Part shown: piece after piece, positions 19,881-28,845 of the stretch
How positions within the stretch are numbered: position 1 is the stretch's first letter
Layout: every line of letters begins with the position of its first letter
Source of the DNA: an uncultured Pseudoruegeria sp.
GTDB taxonomy: Bacteria; Pseudomonadota; Alphaproteobacteria; Rhodobacterales; Rhodobacteraceae
Assembly (NCBI GenBank): GCA_947498155.1
Contig: CANMJD010000002.1
Location: 124,001 to 188,000, forward strand
Direction of reading: 5' to 3'
DNA length: 64,000 bases
The notes under the pieces: generated by a model
The model's input: the letters and a program-made list of their open reading frames with translations, nothing else
Told to the model about the DNA's origin: nothing
The model's database searches: none
Position numbers and translations under genes: made by a program

Positions 19881-21146
19881 ATGGATTCGATTCTCGTAAA
19901 GGGCAATGGCCCGCTGAACGGTACAATTCCGATTGCAGGGGCGAAAAACGCGTGCCTGACGTTGATGCCGGCCACGCTTTTGAGCGAAGAGCCGCTGACG
20001 CTGACCAACGCGCCGCGCCTGTCGGATATCAAAACAATGACTGCGCTTTTGCAATCGCTTGGGGCAGAGGTCTCAAGCTTGCAAGGCGGGCAAGTGCTGG
20101 CGCTGTCCAGCCACGACATTTACAATCAAAAGGCCGATTACGATATCGTGCGCAAAATGCGCGCCTCGATCCTTGTGCTGGGGCCTTTGCTGGCGCGGTT
20201 CGGCCATGCTGTTGTGTCCCTGCCCGGGGGCTGTGCGATTGGGGCGCGGCCGGTTGATTTGCACCTTAGAGCGCTGGAAGCCATGGGGGCAGAGCTGGAA
20301 TTGAAAGACGGTTATGTACATGCCTCAGCGCCCGGTGGGCTGAAGGGCGGTACTTTTGAATTCCCGATTGTCTCTGTGGGGGCGACGGAAAACGCGCTTA
20401 TGGCGGCGACGTTGGCCAAGGGGACGACAGTTCTTAAGAATGCGGCGCGCGAACCTGAAATCGTTGACTTGGCTCATTGCTTGCAAAAGATGGGGGCCCA
20501 GATCGAAGGTGAAGGCACCAGTACAATTACCATTCAGGGCGTGGATCGCCTCAGCGGCGCGACCCATCCCGTGGTCACCGACCGAATTGAACTGGGCACC
20601 TATATGCTCGCACCGGCCTTTACCGGCGGCGAAGTGGAGCTTCTGGGCGGACGGATCGATCTTGTTGGTGCGTTTTGCGAAAAGCTGGATGCGGCAGGCA
20701 TTGAGGTCACAGAAACCAAGAAGGGTCTGAAAGTCGCCCGGCGCGGCGATCGGGTCAAAGCGGTGGATGTGGTGACCGAACCCTTCCCCGGCTTTCCAAC
20801 CGATTTGCAGGCGCAAATGATGGCCTTGCTGTGCACTGCCGAAGGTACCAGCGTGCTGGAAGAGAAAATCTTTGAAAACCGCTTTATGCATGCACCGGAA
20901 TTGATCCGTATGGGGGCCAATATCGAAGTGCACGGCGGCACTGCGACGGTCCACGGCGTAGAGCACCTGCGCGGTGCCCCTGTGATGGCAACCGATTTGC
21001 GCGCTTCGGTTTCGCTGATTCTGGCTGGTTTGGCGGCTGAAGGTGAAACCATCGTGTCCCGCGTCTATCATCTGGATCGCGGATACGAGCGGGTCGAAGA
21101 GAAATTGCGCGCCTGTGGGGCGCAGATCGAAAGGATTGAAGGTTAA
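19881..21146 (+). CDS. murA: UDP-N-acetylglucosamine 1-carboxyvinyltransferase
   Basis: First committed step of peptidoglycan synthesis: transfers enolpyruvate from PEP to UDP-GlcNAc in the cytosol. 421 residues, normal length. Visible marks are [16 protein letters not shown] at the N-terminus, the fosfomycin-target Cys in [16 protein letters not shown], and [13 protein letters not shown] and [17 protein letters not shown] near the C-terminus. The stop overlaps the start of the next gene (TAATGG). Confidence 0.97.
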   Translation: MDSILVKGNGPLNGTIPIAGAKNACLTLMPATLLSEEPLTLTNAPRLSDIKTMTALLQSLGAEVSSLQGGQVLALSSHDIYNQKADYDIVRKMRASILVLGPLLARFGHAVVSLPGGCAIGARPVDLHLRALEAMGAELELKDGYVHASAPGGLKGGTFEFPIVSVGATENALMAATLAKGTTVLKNAAREPEIVDLAHCLQKMGAQIEGEGTSTITIQGVDRLSGATHPVVTDRIELGTYMLAPAFTGGEVELLGGRIDLVGAFCEKLDAAGIEVTETKKGLKVARRGDRVKAVDVVTEPFPGFPTDLQAQMMALLCTAEGTSVLEEKIFENRFMHAPELIRMGANIEVHGGTATVHGVEHLRGAPVMATDLRASVSLILAGLAAEGETIVSRVYHLDRGYERVEEKLRACGAQIERIEG

Positions 21147-21628
21147 TGGCGGAAGATGCACGTTTCGAAGACGCAGGCGATAAGCCGCTAAATCTGCAAG
21201 CCATTGATACCGATGATCTGCAGGTGATTGCGACTCTTACGCAGGATGCGATTTTTCCGGCGTCCGAAATGAAATGGCTGGGCAAGGAGCGCCGTTTTGC
21301 GCTGTTGCTGAACCGTTTTCGCTGGGAAGATTTGCCGGCTGCCAAAATCGGCAAGCGCCCCTATGAGCGGGTGCAGGCGGTTCTGGCGTTTGATTCGGTG
21401 CTGGGGGTTCAAAGTCAGGGCGTTCAGCGCGGGGATGCCGACATGATCCTGTCGTTGCTTTCGATTGATTTCCATCCCACACAAGAAGGCGCTGGGCGGA
21501 TTGAACTGACCTTGGCGGGCGATGGGGCGATTGCGCTGACGGTCGAATGCATCGACGTCACGCTCAAAGACGTCACCCGCCCCTATATCGCCCCCTCCCA
21601 TCACGTCCCGACACATCCGGAAGATTAA
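21146..21628 (+). CDS. DUF2948 family protein
   Basis: 160-residue protein of unknown function that is regularly found between murA and hisD in alphaproteobacteria. It begins EDARFEDAGDKPLNLQAIDT and contains DAIFPASEMKWLGKERRFALLLNRFRWED. It overlaps murA by one base and is one base from hisD, so it is translated as part of that operon. Not secreted. Confidence 0.85.
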   Translation: MAEDARFEDAGDKPLNLQAIDTDDLQVIATLTQDAIFPASEMKWLGKERRFALLLNRFRWEDLPAAKIGKRPYERVQAVLAFDSVLGVQSQGVQRGDADMILSLLSIDFHPTQEGAGRIELTLAGDGAIALTVECIDVTLKDVTRPYIAPSHHVPTHPED

Positions 21629-21629
21629 A

Positions 21630-22934
21630 TTGCCCCTGTTTTTGAACGCGTCTGATGCCAGTTTCGAAGCCGACTTTGCGGCGTTTCTGACCACTAAACG
21701 CGAGGATTCACCCGATGTGGACGCCACCGTGGCCGAGATCATCGCCGATGTGCGCGCGCGCGGGGATGCGGCGGTCATTGATTTGACCCATCGCTTTGAC
21801 CGATTGGCGCTGACATCAGACACGATGGCGTTTTCACCGGCAGAGATTGCGGCAGAGATTGTCAAAGTCGGGCCAGAAGACCGCGCCGCGCTCGAACTGG
21901 CGGCAGAGCGTATCCGCGCCTATCACCAACGCCAGCTGCCGTCGGATGAAAGTTGGACGGATGATACCGGCGCGACCTTGGGCTGGCGCTGGACGGCAGT
22001 ATCGGCAGCGGGGCTTTATGTGCCCGGCGGCTTGGCGTCTTATCCATCGTCGGTGCTGATGAACGCGATCCCGGCCAAGGTTGCAGGGGTTGAACGGCTG
22101 GCCATTGTTGTGCCGACACCGGATGGGGTGACCAACCCGCTTGTGCTGCTGGCCGCGCAAATTGCCGGTGTTGATGAAATCTATCGCATTGGTGGGGCGC
22201 AGGCGGTGGCGGCGCTGGCTTATGGCACTGAAACCATTGCGCCGGTGGATAAAATCACCGGTCCGGGCAACGCTTTTGTCGCCGCTGCAAAGCGGCGGGT
22301 TTTTGGTAAGGTTGGCATTGATATGATCGCCGGCCCCAGCGAAATTCTGGTGATTGCCGATAAAGACAACAATCCCGATTGGATTGCCGTTGATATGCTG
22401 TCACAGGCGGAACATGATGAAAGTGCGCAGGCGATTTTGATCACCGATGATGCCGGTTTCGGGCAGGCCGTTGCTGCCGCCATCGATACACGCCTGCAAA
22501 CCCTTGAACGCCGCGCGATTGCCGCCAAAAGCTGGCAAGATTTCGGGGCTGTGATTGTTGTACCGGACCTTGATGAAGCCGCCCGTCTGTCAGACCGCCT
22601 TGCCCCGGAACATCTGGAGCTGTGTGTCGCCGATGCTGAGAACTATGCTGATAAAATTACCCATGCCGGTGCAATCTTTATCGGGGCCTTTACGCCAGAG
22701 GCCATCGGCGACTACGTCGGCGGACCAAATCACGTCCTGCCCACCGCTCGCTCAGCCCGGTTTTCATCGGGTCTGTCGGTGCTTGATTTTATGAAACGCA
22801 CCACCCTGTCGCGTATGACTCCAAATGCACTGAAAGCCATCGGTCCGGCGGCGGAACGGTTGGCACAATCCGAAAGCCTAGAGGCGCATGGCCTGTCCGT
22901 GCGCGCCCGGCTAGATTACCTCAACGAGGGCTAA
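21630..22934 (+). CDS. hisD: histidinol dehydrogenase
   Basis: Last step of histidine synthesis: NAD-dependent, zinc-dependent oxidation of L-histidinol to L-histidine. 434 residues. Marks: GLYVPGGLASYPSSVLMNAIPAKVAG (split here as GLYVPGGLASYPSSVLMN and the rest), GGAQAVAALAYGTET, KITGPGNAFVAAAKRRVFG, DMIAGPSEILV, LSQAEHDESAQAILIT, and VGGPNHVLPT. The start is a TTG (21630) following GGAAG (21619-21623), one base after the DUF2948 stop. Confidence 0.96.
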   Translation: MPLFLNASDASFEADFAAFLTTKREDSPDVDATVAEIIADVRARGDAAVIDLTHRFDRLALTSDTMAFSPAEIAAEIVKVGPEDRAALELAAERIRAYHQRQLPSDESWTDDTGATLGWRWTAVSAAGLYVPGGLASYPSSVLMNAIPAKVAGVERLAIVVPTPDGVTNPLVLLAAQIAGVDEIYRIGGAQAVAALAYGTETIAPVDKITGPGNAFVAAAKRRVFGKVGIDMIAGPSEILVIADKDNNPDWIAVDMLSQAEHDESAQAILITDDAGFGQAVAAAIDTRLQTLERRAIAAKSWQDFGAVIVVPDLDEAARLSDRLAPEHLELCVADAENYADKITHAGAIFIGAFTPEAIGDYVGGPNHVLPTARSARFSSGLSVLDFMKRTTLSRMTPNALKAIGPAAERLAQSESLEAHGLSVRARLDYLNEG

Positions 22935-22937
22935 GCC

Positions 22938-23423
22938 ATGAGCACAAATTGTCTGTTTCAAGTCGAAATCGATGACACCGGCCTGCCAGCGCCGACACCA
23001 GAGATCGAACAGGAGCGCAAGGTCGCGATTTTTGATCTGATCGAGGATAACTCCTTTGCTTTGCCAGCGCGCGATGACGTTGCGGTGCCCGCTGGCCCCT
23101 ATGCGTTGAATATTGCGATCCGGGAACGTCGATTGGTGTTTGAGCTCAGCACTGAAACGGGCGACAAAGTGGTGGATTTCCATTTGTCGCTGGGGCCCTT
23201 CCGGCAGGTGGTCAAAGATTATTTCCAGATATGTAAAAGCTATTTTGATGCGGTGAAAAGCCTGCCGCCCAGCCAGATAGAGGCCATCGACATGGCGCGC
23301 CGCGGCATCCACAACGAAGGTGCGCGCATTCTACAAGAACGGCTTGAAGGAAAGGCCGAGATTGACATCGACACCGCCCGTCGCCTGTTTACGTTGATCT
23401 GCGTGCTACACTTCGGTCGTTAG
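22938..23423 (+). CDS. UPF0262 family protein
   Basis: 161 residues; a conserved alphaproteobacterial protein of unknown function that normally follows hisD. Marks: ERKVAIFDLIEDNSF; YALNIAIRERRLVFEL; VVDFHLSLGPFRQVVKDYF; IDTARRLFTLICVLHFGR at the C-terminus. It starts 3 bases after hisD with overlapping translational context. Confidence 0.88.
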   Translation: MSTNCLFQVEIDDTGLPAPTPEIEQERKVAIFDLIEDNSFALPARDDVAVPAGPYALNIAIRERRLVFELSTETGDKVVDFHLSLGPFRQVVKDYFQICKSYFDAVKSLPPSQIEAIDMARRGIHNEGARILQERLEGKAEIDIDTARRLFTLICVLHFGR

Positions 23424-23425
23424 GC

Positions 23426-23902
23426 ATGGGGCAGGATATAATCCCGACCTCGGTGCTGTTTTGCTGCGATCATAACGCGGTACGCTCTCCGATGGCCGAA
23501 GGGATTACCAAGCTTCTGTGTGGACAGGCGATCTATATCCAGTCCGCAGGTGTGCGCAATGATCTGGAAATCGACGGGTTTGCCATCGCGGTCTGCGAAG
23601 AAATCGGAGTTGAGATTTCGCGCCACCGGTCCCGCTCTTTTGAAGAAATGCAGGCCTGGGGTGATGATATTTCCGGCTATGATCTGATTGTCGCATTATC
23701 CCCCGCCAGCCAGCGAGCGGCGCTGGAGCTGACCCGCTTTTTTCATCTGGATGTGGAATACTGGCCGATACTGGACCCCACCGGACTGGCCGAAAACCGC
23801 GAAATGAAACTGGAAGCTTACCGCCAGACCCGCGATCAGATTCGCGACCGGATTCGCACGCGGTTCGGGCCGTTATTGCTGGAAAATCACGAGCAGCCTT
23901 AG
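23426..23902 (+). CDS. low-molecular-weight protein tyrosine phosphatase-like protein
   Basis: 158 residues with the P-loop FCCDHNAVRSPMAEG (C-x5-R-S) of low-MW phosphatases and arsenate reductases. A later SPASQRAALELTRFFHLDVEYWPILDPTG supplies the Asp-Pro region of the general acid. It starts two bases after the UPF0262 stop and belongs to the hisD operon as in related genomes. Whether it acts on proteins or arsenate cannot be told. Confidence 0.85.
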   Translation: MGQDIIPTSVLFCCDHNAVRSPMAEGITKLLCGQAIYIQSAGVRNDLEIDGFAIAVCEEIGVEISRHRSRSFEEMQAWGDDISGYDLIVALSPASQRAALELTRFFHLDVEYWPILDPTGLAENREMKLEAYRQTRDQIRDRIRTRFGPLLLENHEQP

Positions 23903-24023
23903 AATCCGCGGCTCCGACGCCACTTTTATCTGCAATCGCATCACGCAGCCCTTGATTCATTTGGGGAATAGGCGCATTTAAGCCGCGCCCGCATTGTCGT
24001 CGGGTAATTGTTATGGAGCGAAC

Positions 24024-24242
24024 ATGGCCAAGGAAGAAGAACTCGAATTTCCGGGCATCGTAAGGGAACTCCTGCCAAATGCGACATTCCGGGTCGAGCT
24101 TGAGAACGGCCATGAGATTATCGCCCATATGGCAGGTAAAATGCGCAAAAACCGCATCCGCGTTTTGGCGGGGGATAAAGTTCAAGTTGCGATGACGCCC
24201 TATGACCTTACCAAAGGTCGCATCAACTACCGCTTTAAGTAA
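24024..24242 (+). CDS. infA: translation initiation factor IF-1
   Basis: 72-residue S1/OB-fold protein that binds the 30S A site with IF-2 and IF-3. The sequence begins [20 protein letters not shown] and contains [19 protein letters not shown] and ends [12 protein letters not shown], all diagnostic. RBS GGAG at -11. It has its own leader of about 120 bases, then runs into maf. Confidence 0.98.
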   Translation: MAKEEELEFPGIVRELLPNATFRVELENGHEIIAHMAGKMRKNRIRVLAGDKVQVAMTPYDLTKGRINYRFK

Positions 24243-24249
24243 GCAGACG

Positions 24250-24840
24250 ATGCGGTTGGTTCTGGGCTCCGGCTCTCCGCGCCGCAAAGAGCTGTTGGCG
24301 CAATTGGGTCTGGTCGCGGACGAAATCCGCGCACCCGACATCGACGAAGATCCCCATGAAGGGGAGCTTCCGCGCCCTTATTGTACCCGAATGGCCTATG
24401 AAAAGGCTTTGGCCGTGCCTGCCTCGCCGCAGGAAATCGTGCTCTGTGCGGATACAACGGTCGCCCTTGGGCGGCGGATATTGGGCAAGCCCGCCGATGA
24501 AAAAGAAGCGGCGGAATTTCTGCTGAAACTCTCGGGTCGCCGTCATCAGGTGATCACCGCTGTGGCGGTGAAACGGGGCGATCAGATTTGGCAAAAAAAT
24601 GTGGTGACAGCGGTCAAGATGAAGCGTTTGTCCAATCTTGAGCTTAACGCCTATCTGCAGTCAGGTGACTGGCGCGGCAAGGCCGGTGGTTATGGTATTC
24701 AGGGAATGGCTGGCGCATTTATTCCATGGATCAGCGGCTCTTTTAGTGCCGTTATGGGGCTGCCTGTGGTCGAAACCGCCGCATTGCTTAGCACCGCCGG
24801 ATATCCGGTCTACGGTGCCCCCACAGGAGAAAGCGCATGA
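24250..24840 (+). CDS. maf: Maf-type nucleoside triphosphate pyrophosphatase
   Basis: Hydrolyses non-canonical or modified dTTP/UTP-type nucleotides to monophosphates (house-cleaning). 196 residues. Marks: [17 protein letters not shown] (SxxR loop), [24 protein letters not shown] (catalytic D), [13 protein letters not shown] and [19 protein letters not shown]. The start is the ATG 7 bases past infA; the stop overlaps the next start (ATGA). Confidence 0.92.
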   Translation: MRLVLGSGSPRRKELLAQLGLVADEIRAPDIDEDPHEGELPRPYCTRMAYEKALAVPASPQEIVLCADTTVALGRRILGKPADEKEAAEFLLKLSGRRHQVITAVAVKRGDQIWQKNVVTAVKMKRLSNLELNAYLQSGDWRGKAGGYGIQGMAGAFIPWISGSFSAVMGLPVVETAALLSTAGYPVYGAPTGESA

Positions 24841-25874
24841 AGGGATCAATGATCGTTCTGGATCATCTGGGTGAACGTCAAGTCGCTGCGCGGCTTGTGG
24901 ACGGGGTGCTCGATGATGTGCTGATCGAACCGGCCGACGGAGACATCCCGCTGCCCGGCGCGATCTACCGTGCGATTGTGGATCGCCAGTTCAAAGGGCA
25001 GGGCGGTGTAATGCTACGCCTGCCTCAAGGCACGGCGTTTCTGCGTCAATCCAAAGGCTTAAGCCCGGGCCAAGCGGTTCTGGTGCAGGTCACTGGTTAT
25101 GCCGAAGATGGCAAGGCCGTGCCGGTCACTCAGAAAATCTTGTTCAAAAGCCGCTATGCGATTGTCACCCCCGATGCGCCGGGTTTGAATATTTCCCGCA
25201 GCATTCGGGATGAAGAAATCCGCATCGCCTTGATGGCGCTTGCGACCGAAGGCATGCACGGCTCTGACGCCGGCCTGATCCTGCGGACCACCGCCGAGGG
25301 CGCCCCCGAGGATGAAGTCTATGAAGACATCACCGACATGCGCGCCGCTGCCGAAGCGGTCTTGGAGGATGCTGAGGGAAAGACGCCGGAATTGCTACTG
25401 GATGGTCCCTTGCCTCATGTTTTGGCATGGCGCGACTGGCCCGAAGCGGATGCGATTCACACCGATACCGGTGGCCTGGAAGATCACGGCGTGCTGGACC
25501 AGCTAGAGGCGCTCTGCGGTGCTTATGTACCTCTCTCCGGAGATGGTAGCATGTATGTGGAACCCACCCGCGCGCTGGTTGCGGTGGATGTGAATACAGG
25601 GGCGGATACGTCGATTGCGGCCGGCCTGAAAGCCAACCTTGCCGCCATCCGCGCGCTGCCCCGTCAATTGCGCTGCCGAGGGCTTGGCGGTCAGATCACG
25701 CTTGATCTTGCACCTTTGGCCAAAAAGGATCGCAAACAGGTGGAACAGACCCTGCGCTCGGCATTTCGCAGCGATGGAATCGAGACGAGTCTGGTGGGGT
25801 GGACGCCTCTGGGGCATTTCGAATTGCAGCGCAAACGCGAGCGTCTACCGCTTGTGGCCAAGGATCTGCCATGA
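24837..25874 (+). CDS. ribonuclease E/G family protein
   Basis: 345-residue protein of the RNase G/E catalytic type, shorter than CafA (about 490). It has an S1-like N-terminus ([29 protein letters not shown]) and the DNase I-like catalytic strand [15 protein letters not shown] with its metal-binding Asp. [24 protein letters not shown] carries the second catalytic Asp region. The C-terminal zinc link and small domain of RNase E/G are largely missing. It overlaps maf by 4 bases and yacG by 4 bases. Likely role: RNA processing. Confidence 0.88.
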   Translation: MKGSMIVLDHLGERQVAARLVDGVLDDVLIEPADGDIPLPGAIYRAIVDRQFKGQGGVMLRLPQGTAFLRQSKGLSPGQAVLVQVTGYAEDGKAVPVTQKILFKSRYAIVTPDAPGLNISRSIRDEEIRIALMALATEGMHGSDAGLILRTTAEGAPEDEVYEDITDMRAAAEAVLEDAEGKTPELLLDGPLPHVLAWRDWPEADAIHTDTGGLEDHGVLDQLEALCGAYVPLSGDGSMYVEPTRALVAVDVNTGADTSIAAGLKANLAAIRALPRQLRCRGLGGQITLDLAPLAKKDRKQVEQTLRSAFRSDGIETSLVGWTPLGHFELQRKRERLPLVAKDLP

Positions 25875-26053
25875 GATGCCCGACTTGCAAAAAACAAGCC
25901 GATGCCAAATACCGTCCGTTCTGTTCCAAGCGCTGCGCGGACGTAGATTTGGGGCGCTGGATGAATGAAAGCTATTCTGTTCCCGCAACCTCAGAAGACG
26001 ACATGCAAGAGGCGGCAGAGGCGCTAGTAGAACAAACGCAAAAACCGCACTAG
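25871..26053 (+). CDS. yacG: DNA gyrase inhibitor YacG
   Basis: 60-residue zinc-ribbon protein: [10 protein letters not shown]...YRPFCSKRCADVDLGRW is the C-x2-C-x15-C-x3-C zinc site of YacG, which in E. coli binds GyrB and blocks DNA binding. Last gene of the infA-maf-rne/rng operon (ATG overlaps the previous stop), followed by tRNA-Phe. Confidence 0.93.
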   Translation: MRCPTCKKQADAKYRPFCSKRCADVDLGRWMNESYSVPATSEDDMQEAAEALVEQTQKPH

Positions 26054-26130
26054 AATCTTTGAATCAGCACTGGACACCGCCCCATAGCGCGTCTAGAAGA
26101 GCGCCACCCGAACGCAAGTCGTTCACCCAT

Positions 26131-26205
26131 GCCCGGGTAGCTCAGGGGTAGAGCAGTGGATTGAAAATCCTCGTGTCGGTGGTTCGATTCCGCCCCCGGG
26201 CACCA
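26131..26205 (+). tRNA. tRNA-Phe (anticodon GAA), integration target
   Basis: Cloverleaf with acceptor stem GCCCGGG/CCCGGGC, discriminator A and encoded CCA, D-arm GCTCAGGGGTAGAGC, anticodon loop TTGAAAA (GAA) and T-arm GGTGGTTCGATTCCGCC. Its 3' part from the anticodon arm onward is duplicated at 33342, the other end of the inserted element, so the gene stayed whole after integration. Confidence 0.96.
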
Positions 26206-26208
26206 TTT
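26159..26208 (+). repeat. attL: 50-bp direct repeat in tRNA-Phe
   Basis: GATTGAAAATCCTCGTGTCG...CCCGGGCACCATTT, from the anticodon stem to three bases past CCA. Identical over 50 bases to 33342-33391. Confidence 0.95.
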
Positions 26209-26308
26209 TTACCAAGTAAAAACAATGTGCAGGCGGCCTGACCGCTGTTGCACCTCATTGGTTGATTGCCCGGGACTGCGCCGGGACTGCAAATCAAGAT
26301 ATGTCGTC

Positions 26309-26956
26309 TCAGTCGTCTTTGACACCTCGAAGTCGCCGAGTGAGCTCATAGACATTGGTCGAGGGGTTTCCATCCTCGTTGTTTTCTTCCTGTCTATTCT
26401 TTCGTTGGCGTTCCGCGCGGTCCTCCGCTTCTTCCAGCTTTCCCATGAGATTGGAGAAGTCTGCAGTTTTTCCAGAGGCCGGGTCGTAGTCGTCAATTAA
26501 GTCCTTGGTTGTGGCTTGGGCCTCATGACGCGAACACGGGGCGTCGTGGTTGCCAAGATGGAGGTTTATCCATAGCTCAAAGCACGGGTCGGAGTAGGCA
26601 TAGGAGATGCCCGCTCCATCGCACATTTGTTTTGCTTCGCCGTAGCAATGAAAGGCGTCCCGGTCGAAAACAGCCCAAACTTCATCATTTTCTTCAAACG
26701 AGTTGAGCTTTTTACCTCTTCGCCCTTTTACAAGGCCTTTATCCCGGGCGAAATCAATTGCCTTGGTCGCTACCGTTTTCGGCACCCCGAGAGGGCCATT
26801 GTAGAATATTTTGACTTCCTTCGCGTCCAAGGTCGCGCCAAGAGCCTGGAAATAGTCTCTTTCGGTCTTTTCACCTTCGGAGAAGAGGTGGAAGTGCCGT
26901 TTTGCAAAACGCTTTGCAAGGCGCCTCTTTAGAGGTCTTTTGCCTCTCGATTTCAT
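26309..26956 (-). CDS. RloB-like protein (AbiLii-type), probable defence nuclease
   Basis: 215-residue protein of the RloB family, the partner of RloA-type ATPases in phage-defence or abortive-infection pairs (AbiLi/AbiLii). Visible: FLFSEG-like HLFSEGEKTERDYFQAL at the N-terminus (acidic E-G-E-x-T-E motif), NDEVWAVFDRDAF in the middle (Asp-x-Asp), and SDPCFELWINLHL. The acid clusters and their order suggest a TOPRIM-like metal site (inference). It starts 10 bases after the ATPase stop; both are read leftward as one unit. The strand is basic at its N-terminus. Confidence 0.8.
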   Translation of the reverse strand: MKSRGKRPLKRRLAKRFAKRHFHLFSEGEKTERDYFQALGATLDAKEVKIFYNGPLGVPKTVATKAIDFARDKGLVKGRRGKKLNSFEENDEVWAVFDRDAFHCYGEAKQMCDGAGISYAYSDPCFELWINLHLGNHDAPCSRHEAQATTKDLIDDYDPASGKTADFSNLMGKLEEAEDRAERQRKNRQEENNEDGNPSTNVYELTRRLRGVKDD

Positions 26957-26966
26957 ACTCTACCTC

Positions 26967-28229
26967 TTAAAATGGAGTGGCGCCGAAACGACCCTGCAAA
27001 TAACCTTTTTCAATATTGTCCGATGATCGAGTTCGGATATCGGTAAGTGGGTAAATCTCTGTTGCACCGTTTTGGTCTTTGGACACAAACCAAACTTGAT
27101 CTCTGCGTAAGCATGCACTTTCCAACAGGTTGGTGTCATGGGTAGTAGCCAAAAGCTGCGCCCCATGAGGATTATACCTCTTGGAACAGAACATTTTCAA
27201 AAGTTTCTCCGCTGCTTGAGTGTGCAAACTTAAGTCAAGCTCATCTACAGCGACGATTCCGCCGGTCTTTAGGGCTCCAAGCACTTTCGGTAATGCAGAA
27301 AGAAGCCTTAAGGTGCCTGCGCTTTCAAGGTGGATCGGAAAGTGCGCCTTCTCACCTTCGAGACCTTGGTGTTCAAGCTCGATAGACTTAACCTCCTCAT
27401 CCTCAACAGGATATTCTGCATCCTTGTCGATTTCCTTTATCACCGAATGGAAGGCCAGATTAAGTTTCTTCGTGAGCTTTCGAGACTCCTCAGGGATTTC
27501 CACACTTTTGGTTCTATATCCGACGATGCCGGTATTGATACCTGTTAAGAAACTAATGACTTCATCATCAATAACCCAATGATGCTCGTCTTTTATTCGC
27601 CTTTCCGCTGCAAAGCCTGACATGCTGAGCGAAGTCTCGATTTGAATAGCATCAAAAAAATCTGAAATGGCGGAGAGCTGTTCATGTCTATTTTGAGCTG
27701 CAGCCGAGAGGAAAAGGCTATTTTCTCTCGTTAGTTCGGAAATCGCTACATTTTGTCCCTTTAGGTTTCTCCCAAATGAGAAATCCATGCCTTCTCGCTC
27801 AAAGAGCTTACGCTGCGTTCCGCGAGGGTATGAGTAAAGCCATTCCTCCGCAACTTCTGTTTCGTGTATAGCAAAGCCATAGTTGTATCGCACTTCATCA
27901 ATGATGAAGTTCAGTTCGAATACCGTAGGTCGCTCCTTGGCAGATGGGTCAAGCATAAAAGGTGAGCGAGCATTGATTTTAGCTCCCGGCAACCCTCTGG
28001 CTTGAGAAAGTAGGACCGTGTCGATCATTGCACTAAGCGCTTTGATCAAATTGGTTTTTCCGGCAGCATTCGATCCATAAAAAAGCAAAGCTGGAAGCAG
28101 CCTACGCTCATTGAAGGCATCAGTTTCGACAATGCCCTCTTCGCAATCCTTAAGACTCGAAGCAACGAATGAAACTTCCTGCCGCTCGTTGATCGAACGG
28201 AAGTTCTCGACTTCGAACGAAATTATCAT
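26967..28229 (-). CDS. RloA-like AAA ATPase (AbiLi-type), defence pair
   Basis: 420-residue ATPase of the AAA15/AAA21 type, related to SMC/OLD heads. N-terminus IISFEVENFRSINERQEVSF; Walker A YGSNAAGKTNLIKAL (near residue 52); Walker B GGIVAVDELDLSLH (near 330); H-loop LLATTHDTNLL. The ORF is first of a two-gene operon with rloB. Such pairs act as phage sensors plus nucleases; the specific trigger is unknown. The G+C content of the pair (visibly AT-rich) is lower than in flanking housekeeping genes, consistent with cargo of other origin. Confidence 0.85.
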   Translation of the reverse strand: MIISFEVENFRSINERQEVSFVASSLKDCEEGIVETDAFNERRLLPALLFYGSNAAGKTNLIKALSAMIDTVLLSQARGLPGAKINARSPFMLDPSAKERPTVFELNFIIDEVRYNYGFAIHETEVAEEWLYSYPRGTQRKLFEREGMDFSFGRNLKGQNVAISELTRENSLFLSAAAQNRHEQLSAISDFFDAIQIETSLSMSGFAAERRIKDEHHWVIDDEVISFLTGINTGIVGYRTKSVEIPEESRKLTKKLNLAFHSVIKEIDKDAEYPVEDEEVKSIELEHQGLEGEKAHFPIHLESAGTLRLLSALPKVLGALKTGGIVAVDELDLSLHTQAAEKLLKMFCSKRYNPHGAQLLATTHDTNLLESACLRRDQVWFVSKDQNGATEIYPLTDIRTRSSDNIEKGYLQGRFGATPF

Positions 28230-28609
28230 ATCGTCATCTCCTCAGCACAAGACATGCTGTTTATCCGGTAAATATGTCAATATTTCGCAAATATCTACAA
28301 TAAAGTGCGCGGGACATCGCCGCGTCAAGGCAAAAAATGCTCCAATTTCTGCCCTGTTCTCGGTTTGTTGCAGGGTGGGCGATCTTGAGTTCTCTCCAAG
28401 GTATCGCAACGGCGAATCGCTACTAAGGCATTATCTGTCGTCGGACCTTGAACTCTGAGTTGCCCAGACATAAATGGTTGAGGCGCTTGAATATCCATCG
28501 CTGAAACCTTGCAATGCATTGATAAAATACGGAAAAATACAAGCTCAGCCCTTCGGATTACGGAAAAACGGCCAACATGGCTTTCGCAGAATATGTGAAA
28601 GGAAAACCC
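28230..28609. other. intergenic region between rloA and alpA
   Basis: Divergent promoter region of the element: the rloA leader reads leftward and the alpA leader rightward. AT-rich stretches such as TTTATCCGGTAAATATGTCAATATT (28260-28284) lie before rloA. No gene and no strong repeat seen. Confidence 0.4.
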
Positions 28610-28816
28610 ATGCAAACCCGCACCAACCAGAACCCGAACGACCGCCTTGTGGATATCAAAACCGTTTGCTTCACTTTGAGCCGTTCAAAGGCAAGCATTT
28701 ACCGCGACATCCAGCGCGGAAGCTTCCCAGAGCCAATCAAGCTGGGAGGCTCGTCCCGCTGGCGTGTGTCGGACCTCAACAGGATCATTGATCCTGATGC
28801 ACCTGTCGCAGCATAA
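28610..28816 (+). CDS. AlpA-family excisionase/transcriptional regulator
   Basis: 68-residue winged-helix protein: RLVDIKTVCFTLSRSKASIYRDIQRGSFPEPIKLGGSSRW is the AlpA/MerR-like helix-turn-helix. Such proteins switch on integrase genes or help excision in P4-like islands. Start at 28610, where GAAAGGAAAACCC gives the RBS; an upstream ATG at 28577 lacks one. Confidence 0.88.
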   Translation: MQTRTNQNPNDRLVDIKTVCFTLSRSKASIYRDIQRGSFPEPIKLGGSSRWRVSDLNRIIDPDAPVAA

Positions 28817-28845
28817 GTTGCCCAGCGAGCCTGTCTCGCCGTGCC

